This document shows positions 57,595-64,000 of a stretch of 64,000 nt of DNA, piece after piece. Location of the stretch: the NCBI GenBank assembly GCA_037954665.1, contig JBBMOL010000021.1, positions 62,001 through 126,000 on the forward strand. The letters run 5' to 3'. This DNA is from Laguncularia racemosa (taxonomy: Eukaryota > Streptophyta > Magnoliopsida > Myrtales > Combretaceae). The notes below the pieces were generated by a model, which searched no databases, had not been told where the DNA came from, and worked only from the letters and a program-made list of their open reading frames with translations. Every line of letters starts with the position of its first letter. Position 1 is the first letter of the stretch. Position numbers and translations under genes: made by a program.

Positions 57595-58982
57595 TGATGA
57601 TTTGGACTCGTTTGTTGATATTTAAATTAAAAATCATTTAAAATTAACACTTATTTAATTAAATTGTTGATTTCAAACAAAATGGAGTTGAAGGCAATCA
57701 AATCAAGTGAAATTGATAAAGTTAGAAGAGACAAGTGGGATTCTAGATCTATACACCCAGTAGCAAGGATGGTAGTGCACATATTTAAGTAAGAATTCAC
57801 CACATCCCTTGCCTTGTATGGAGGGGCATATAGAGAAGACTGTTGAACTGAGAGGCATATGCCCTATACCATGCCCCATATCTAAAGGGCGTATTCATCA
57901 AGATCAAGTTAAAAGAGTTCTACGCCCTTTGCCACAAGGCATGGTGAGGGGTGTATTAAGTCATGTGCCTTTGATTTCTTTTAATTCCACATACTGTAGA
58001 GACTCCATACAGATATCATTAACATTAAAAATAGAAGAGAGGTGGAAAAGAGACAGTAGCTAAGGTTTTTGAGAGAAATTACAATTCAATTACCAAGAAA
58101 AACAACCACGAAGATTCAAGATTGAAGACAATTGATTTTCAATTCAATGGGTTGCAATCATGAATTCTAGTTTATCTTCTAGATTTTCTATTTTCTTTAA
58201 TAATTCTATGGAGGAGTAAACCTCAAACTTAGGTTTTATTCAATTACTATTTTATCATATGATGAGAATTTGTTCTTAATATAATTATATTGATGTTCTT
58301 ACATTCAATTGATTATTCTATAATATTTCCATAAGATTCATATATCTGGAGTATGAATTTATGTTTGATATCATCTAAGTCAATTGAGAAATTGCTTTTA
58401 TGGTTAGATTTATGCAATTGATGAGGTTTGCTTGTAATTTTAAAGATAAGATAGCAAAAACCTTCTATTTTGTAATTGAATTATTAAAGAGTTTATGTTT
58501 CTCATGCAATCCTAGGTTGCTATTAATTGAGAAGGGGTCCTAATCAATAAATTTAGGATTAGATAAGTTAATTGACTTGAGAGAGTGGTCAGCTTGAAAT
58601 ACAAAACTCTACAGCATAAGAACTCACTAATAATAATTCTTAGATTCAATGATTCATACAAAGAAATAGGAATAGAATAAGACCTAGGTAATCTAGATAA
58701 TAGAATTAAATCTTGCTATTTACTCTAATAATCTCTACTAGTTCTTAGGAAAATTGTATTAATTCCTTAGTTAATAGTTTAGCATTTAAACCGTTCTTAA
58801 TTGATGGATAGATAAGAGGAATGGAGTTAATACTAGTACTTAGATTATCTCTGTGGGACAACTTTGTATTTAACATCATATTACAAGCATGATTGGTACA
58901 CTTACCTATTACTTTGTAGTTAGAATTAAAAATAGGTAAATCAAAATTTTAAAACTAAGATTTGGCTACGAAATAACAATCA
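57595..58982 (+). repeat. 5' LTR of Athila-like element
   Basis: The right end (ataacaatca, 58982) lies six bases before a tRNA-Asp priming site. The start at tgatgatttggactcg (57595) is inferred from the usual TG start and from length (1388 bp, normal for the lineage); only one LTR is in the window. It contains a GC-richer middle (57800-57960) that gives a chance ORF. Confidence 0.65.
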
Positions 58983-58988
58983 AGTTTT

Positions 58989-59006
58989 TGGCGCCGTTGT
59001 CAGGGA
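58989..59006 (+). promoter_or_regulatory. Primer-binding site, tRNA-Asp type
   Basis: TGGCGCCGTTGTCAGGGA differs at two bases from the tRNA-Asp complement used by Athila/Tat elements. Confidence 0.9.
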
Positions 59007-59122
59007 TAGGCTAATATTAGGAACACTTAATACTTATTAATCCATCCATTTTTTTTTATTCCTCTTCATTTTCTCATTGTGATATTGGTGTAATGGTTGC
59101 TAAACATTATGTTATGTAGTGT

Positions 59123-60860
59123 ATGACTAGAAGCTACTCTAATAATCTTCTTGATTTCACTTTTGGGCCAAAGAGAACCATTTTGACATATAGGAAGAAC
59201 AATAAGAACATGACAAAGGTAGCATGAACAATTGTTAAGAAGAATTTCAAGAAGAAGAGATGGCTAATTCAAATGAGAATTGTGCTCAAGAGCTAAACCA
59301 AGGAAATTTGAATTTAATTCCCAATCCACTAAGAACTAACTCCAATTTTGCTAGACTAAATTTGGTTGGTGTTAACTCTAACATAGTCTAACCTAAAGTG
59401 GATGCAAACAATTTTAAACTTAAGTTGGCTGTCATCCAAATGGTATAAGTTGTACAACTTAATTTTGATTCTATGTTTTGATTCTATAGACCCTCTAGAA
59501 TCGCAAGTTTGACAACCATATACAACAATATGCTCAATTTAACCAATTGCAAGACAAAGATCCCAATGCTCATAACCAACTCTTTTTGGAGATTTGCAAT
59601 ACCTTCAAGTTCATTGGTGTGAGTGATGACACAATTTGTCTTCAACTCTTTCTATTCTTGTTAAGAGGAAAGGCCCAGCAATGGCTAAACTCATTGCTAA
59701 GAAACTTCATCACCACATAGTAAGAGTTGATTAAAAAGTTCATGGACAAGTTCTTTACTCCCTTAAAGACAACTAAGTTCTAAGCTAAAATTCAGTCTTA
59801 TCATCAATCAGATATAGAGACATTGTATGAGACTTAGGAAAGATTTAAAGAGTCATTCAGGGAATGCCCACATCATGGGATCCCAAAGTGGCTTCAAGTG
59901 CATATTTTCTATAATGGCTTAATTATCAAACTAGGCAAATGATAGATGTTGTAACTAGTGGCACTTTGAACCACAAGACCCCTGAAGAAAGCTTGACTCT
60001 CTTTAAAGACATGGCTAAGCGGTTAACCACTAGAAGTAGAGAAAAGAAAGTTCTAGGTGTTTTCAATGTGGATTGGCTTCTACAATCATGTCTAAAGTTG
60101 AAGCTCTATTAAGAAAAATTGACGATTTGATTGTCTCCTAACCACAATAGCTAGCTTTTGTAGAGCCCTCCTTCGATGACGATGCTTGCACTGAATAAGT
60201 AAATTACTTAGTAAATCCAATTTTTCCTTAAAATAATCCATATAGTAATACATACAACCCAAGCTAGAGAAACCACCCAAACTTCTACTAAAGTAACAAT
60301 AACAACATTCCTAAGGGCAATCCTAATCCTCCTTTAGGTTATTAAAGACCATCTTACCAAAGTTCAATGTCACCACTTGAAGACTTGTTGACTAAATTCA
60401 TCAAAGGCTTAAAAGAGGGGCAAAAGTCTTTAGACATGATTTTAAAAAATCAAGAGTCAACCCATCGAAATCATGGAGCTTCCATACACAACTTAAATAC
60501 TCAAGTTGGCTAAATTGCTAAAATTCCTTCAAAGAAACCTTAAGGATCGCCACCCAGTAACATAGAGACAAACCTTAAGGAACATGTTAAGGCAGTAAGA
60601 CTCAAGAGTGGAAAGGAACTACAAGCTAAAGTTCAAGAAGAACATAGTGAAGCAACTAACCCATTCAAGGAATTGGTTGCTAGCATGGACAAAGAAAAGC
60701 CAAGTGGAAGTCTAACTGTAGGAAACCATCAAAGCCTTCCATCCTAAAGTACCCACTATCCCTTATCTAACAAGACTTAAGAAAGGCAAGATGGATGAAC
60801 ATTATGGCAAATTTCTAGTTCAAATAGTTGTAGATAAACCTTCCACTAGTTGAAGCATTA
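59123..60860 (+). pseudogene. Gag of Athila-like element
   Basis: From MTRSYSNNLLDFTFG (59123) the sequence carries decayed gag: an 'IDPLESQ'-like region (about 59490), 'DDTICLQLFLF'-like and 'RGKAQQWL'-like blocks (about 59620-59690), 'TSGTLNHKTPEESLTLFKDMAKR' (about 59955-60020), a coiled region, and late 'HPKVPTIPYLTRLKKGKMDEHYGKFL' (about 60740-60820) leading to the protease. Frames change many times and stops are common. It would form the particle; the copy is dead. Confidence 0.75.
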
Positions 60861-60866
60861 TCATAA

Positions 60867-61406
60867 ATGCCTAGATATACAATGTTCTTAAAGGAGCTAC
60901 TATTGAACAAGAGAAAGCTTGAAGAATGTTCCACTATAACTTTGGGGGGAAAATGCTTTGCTGTCATTAAAAACAAATTACCAAAGAAACTTAAGGATCC
61001 CGAAAGCTTTATCATTCCATACTTAATTGGGAATTTATCTAAAGAAAGGGCATTAACTGACTTGGGTTCCAGCATAAATCTTATGCCATACCAAATATTC
61101 AAGAAGTTAGGATTAAGGAAACCCAAGCCAACACGGATGAGCTTACAACTAGTAGATACATTAGTAAAGTTCCTTAAAGGTGTGGTTGAAGATGTTTTAG
61201 TGAAGGTGCAAGACTTCATCTTCCTAGTAGACTTTGTCATCCTTAATATGGAGGTGGATGCAGATATCCCTCTCATCTTAGGGAGACCATTCTTGGCAAT
61301 TGCTAGAGCTATTATAGATGTGGGCGATGGGAAATTAGTTTTAAGAGTCGGCAATGAAGATATTGTGGTGAAGATGCCCAATGTGCTTAAGGAAAGTTTG
61401 CACTAA
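60867..61406 (+). pseudogene. Protease domain of Athila-like element, open over 179 codons
   Basis: The frame begins MPRYTMFLKELLLNKRKLEE and includes 'KLKDPESFIIPYLIGN', ALTDLGSSINLMPY with the catalytic Asp in the D-L-G form usual in Athila, 'FKKLGLRKPKPTRMSLQLVD', 'VEDVLVKVQDFIFLVDFVILNMEVD', IPLILGRPFLA and 'IIDVGDGKLVLRVG', ending at a TAA (61404-61406). Position and motif order are as in Athila pol. The M is not a natural start, since this domain is normally part of a longer polyprotein. It is the best-preserved part of the element. Confidence 0.85.
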
Positions 61407-64000
61407 GATGATGCATATTATGTAGTTGATTTTGTTGATTTAGCTGTTTCAAACTCACTCTAAAATCTCTTGTTATCTGATGATGTTTTGGAACTATGCT
61501 TAATGAAGGGGGAATAGAAACAAGATGAGAACTTGGCATTTAGATCAATTGTAAACTAGCTTGATGACAATTCTGAGTTAAATTAACAAGGTAGTTTTGA
61601 AGCTATTAACAACTCCATCATTTAGATATCAAAGCAATCCATCAAGGAGCTACCTAAGTTAGAATTGAAACAATTGCCTAATTATCTCCAACTTGCATTC
61701 CTGGAGGACTCTAAGCTCCTTATGATTATAGCCTTAGACATTAGTCAAGAACAAAGCGATAAGTTACTAATTGTTCTTAGTCAGCATAAGAAGGCATTTA
61801 CATGGAAGATTGCAAATATAAAGGGAATCAGCCCCTCCTTTTGCACACACAAGATTTGCATGGAAGATTGCATTAAACTAGTGGTACAACCTCAGTAGAT
61901 ACTCAATCCTAACATAAGGGATGTGTTGAAAAAGGAGGTCAATAAACTATTAGATGCTAGAATGATCTATCCCATATTCAATAGCTCTTAGGTAAGCCTA
62001 GTGCAAGTTGTTCCAAAGAAAGGTAGCATGATTGTTGTGCCTAATAAAAAGAACAAACTTATTCTTATGAGGACAATCTTAGGCTATAGAGTATGCATAG
62101 AGTACTATAAGCTGAATGATATAACTTGAGAAGATCATTTCCCCCCTTCCATTTATTGATTAAATGATTGAGAGGTTAGTTGGACATACTTATTATCGCT
62201 TCCTAGATGAGATGTCCAAATATTTACAAATCCCCACTGATCTAGAAAATCAAGAAAAGATGATGTTCACATGTCCATTTGGAACTTTGACCTATCATCA
62301 TATGCTATTTAGATTGTGCAATGCCCTAACTACCTTTTAGAGATGCATGATGGCAATATGGTTGGAGAAAGTATGAAAGTGTACATGGACAATTTCTCTA
62401 TTTTTGGGAATTCTTTTAAGGAATGTCACCACCATTTAGAACTAGTGTTGCAATGCTATGAGGATACTAATCTGGTATTAAATTGGGGAAAATGCCATTT
62501 TTTGGCATGAGAAGGAATAGTCTTAGGCCATAAAATCTCCAAAAGGGTCATTGAGGTAGATGATGCAAAGATTAAAGCTATTTTTAAGTTGCCACCACCA
62601 TCATCAGCGAAATCCATTCAAAGTTTTCTTAGCCACATAGGATTCTATCGACGACTCATCAAAGACTTCTCAAAAATCATAAAGCCAATGATAAATCTTT
62701 TGGAGAAGGATGTTCCTTTTGAATTCACCCAAGAGTGCATAGAGGCTTTTAAATTACTTAAGTGAAGGCTCACAAATGCCCCCATCATGGTAACACTGGA
62801 TCAGAACCTCCCATTCAAAATAATGTGCAACACTAGTGACTCGGCAGTTGGTGCTTTATTAGGGCAATGGAGGGATAAATATTTTCAACCCATCTACTAT
62901 GTTAGCAAGACACTTACATTTGCATAAGAAAACTATATGACAATCGAGAAAGAACTACTTGCAATCATCTCTACTTTTGATAAATTCTAGCCTTATCTCA
63001 TATTATCTAGGGTCATTGTGTAAACTAATCACTCTACTTTGAAGTTTTTATTGACAAAACAAGACACCAAGTCATGTCTCATTAGGTGGATTTTACTCCT
63101 TCAAGAGTTCAACCTTGAAATAAGGGATAAAAAGGGTGTGGAAAATTTGGCTGCTAATCATTTATTAAGGCTTGAAAATCACAAAAGTTAAATGAAGAGG
63201 ACATTATTGATGAATTCCTTATAGAATATTTACATGCTATATGCTTGGTGGAGGAAACTGATACACCCTAGTTTGTAGATATTGCCAATTATTTAGTGGC
63301 AAGAGTCATTCCTAAGGACATGAACTAGTAGAAAAAGAAAAAAATCTTTGTTGACTTGAAGTTTTACTTTTGGGAGGATCCATATTTGTTTATGGTATAT
63401 GCCGATCAAGTAATTAGAAGATGCATATCTCATGAAGAAGGGTGGAAAATTCTTTTCCACTACCACAACAGGCCTATAGGAGGACACTATAATGCCAATA
63501 GAACAACTAATAAAGTTTTAGAATCAGGTTTTTATTAGCCTTCATTATTTAGAGATGCCTAGAGTTACATAAGCCAATGTGATAGATATCAAAGAGTTGA
63601 AAATATCACTAAGAGGAATGAAATGCCACAATGATAAATATAGGAGTGTGAAGTTTTTTATGTTTGGGGTATTGACTTCATGGGACCATTTCTCATCTCC
63701 TTTGGCTAAAAGTATATATTTGTAGCAATAGAATACATGTCCAAGTGAGTAGAGGCACAAGTGTTGCTAACAAATGATGCTTGAATAGTTCTTAAGTTTC
63801 TAAAGAAGTTGTTCTCTAGATTTGGAACTCCACAAACACTAATTAGAGATAGAGGTACACACTTCTACAATACATAGATTGAAAGGGTGCTCAAAAATGG
63901 AGTTACACATAAGCTTGCTACCCCATACCACCTTTAGACAAATGAGCAAATGGAGGTATCTAATAGAGAATTGAAGTGTATATTAGAGAAATCTATTACA
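61407..64000 (+). pseudogene. RT, RNase H and integrase of Athila-like element, cut by window end
   Basis: RT: 'DVLKKEVNKLLDARMIYPI' (about 61920), 'RVCIEYYKLND' (about 62090), 'KVYMDNFSIFGNSF' (about 62375-62415), in which the second Asp of the catalytic xxDD is Asn. RNase H: 'HIGFYRRLIKDFSKI', 'FKIMCNTSDSAVGALLGQ', 'NYMTIEKELLAIISTFDKF', 'NHSTLKFLL', 'VENLAANHLLRLE' (62635-63175). Integrase: 'HEEGWKILFHYHNRPIGGHYNANRTTNKVLESGFY' (63430-63538), CDRYQR, 'WGIDFMGPF' (about 63665-63690), 'RFGTPQTLIRDRGTHF' (about 63815-63865), 'HKLATPYH'. Stops are frequent and there are frame changes. The third catalytic residue lies near or beyond the end. Confidence 0.88.

Noticed and set aside
57809..58063. 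84-codon plus ORF
   Set aside because: It lies in the Athila-like LTR, with no known domain and typical LTR context.
1..64000. CRISPR arrays, bacterial operons, rRNA genes, complete tRNA genes
   Set aside because: None was seen. Tandem arrays here lack spacer-repeat structure, and the tRNA-like signals are retroelement priming sites or a SINE-like fragment.

Overview
The window looks like intergenic, heterochromatic nuclear DNA from a seed plant with a large genome. It is AT-rich, I see no intact cellular gene, and most of it is built from decayed LTR retrotransposons in both orientations, many nested. Priming sites matching plant initiator-Met tRNA (TGGTATCAGAGC and variants) and tRNA-Asp (TGGCGCCGTTG-type), Ty3/gypsy gag-pro-pol remnants, Del-like and Athila-like LTRs, and one Copia/SIRE-like solo LTR all fit a plant. 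The species cannot be told from the sequence.

Layout. 1-7348: an LTR remnant sits in a + strand gypsy element (A1: gag-protease fused to an integrase tail, own 3' LTR at about 6644-7348). A1 is also split by a - strand tandem element (C, 2383-6626: two complete LTRs, part of a third and two internal regions). 7349-12519: AT-rich DNA with a SINE-like tRNA-derived piece, a ~35-bp tandem array, and a 57-bp satellite split by a solo LTR (9166-10080, duplication CCTAC). 12520-33671: a single - strand gypsy element, M1 (duplication ATAAG), hosts four later insertions: a SIRE-like solo LTR (13157-14587, TTATA), element B (15432-19501, AAAGG), E1 (23069-27830, CAATT) and E2 (28318-32678, CACAA). 33672-38887: AT-rich DNA and a dead chromovirus-like pol carrying a C28 run. 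38888-51530: a Del-like LTR split by element F (gag-protease, no polymerase), whose 5' LTR is itself split by a 5.45-kb Del-like solo LTR (duplication GTAGC). 51531-57594: mostly unassigned, with a solo LTR at about 53724-54627 and a Del-like LTR start. 57595-64000: an Athila-like element running off the window.

How the parts relate. M1 encodes protease-RT-RNase H-integrase but shows no gag. C, E1, E2, A1 and F all lack the RT-to-integrase core yet keep a protease region, and most keep a tail related to the integrase C-terminus. E1 and E2 nevertheless have paired LTRs and perfect target duplications and lie inside their full-pol relative M1, so they were presumably moved by enzymes supplied in trans. 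In two LTR families the polyprotein frame appears to run through the polypurine tract into the 3' LTR, ending in a basic tail with a GPITRARAK-like motif. Five related LTR groups carry a TATA box inside a short palindrome. Decay is dominated by C-to-T-type nonsense changes, as expected of methylated DNA.
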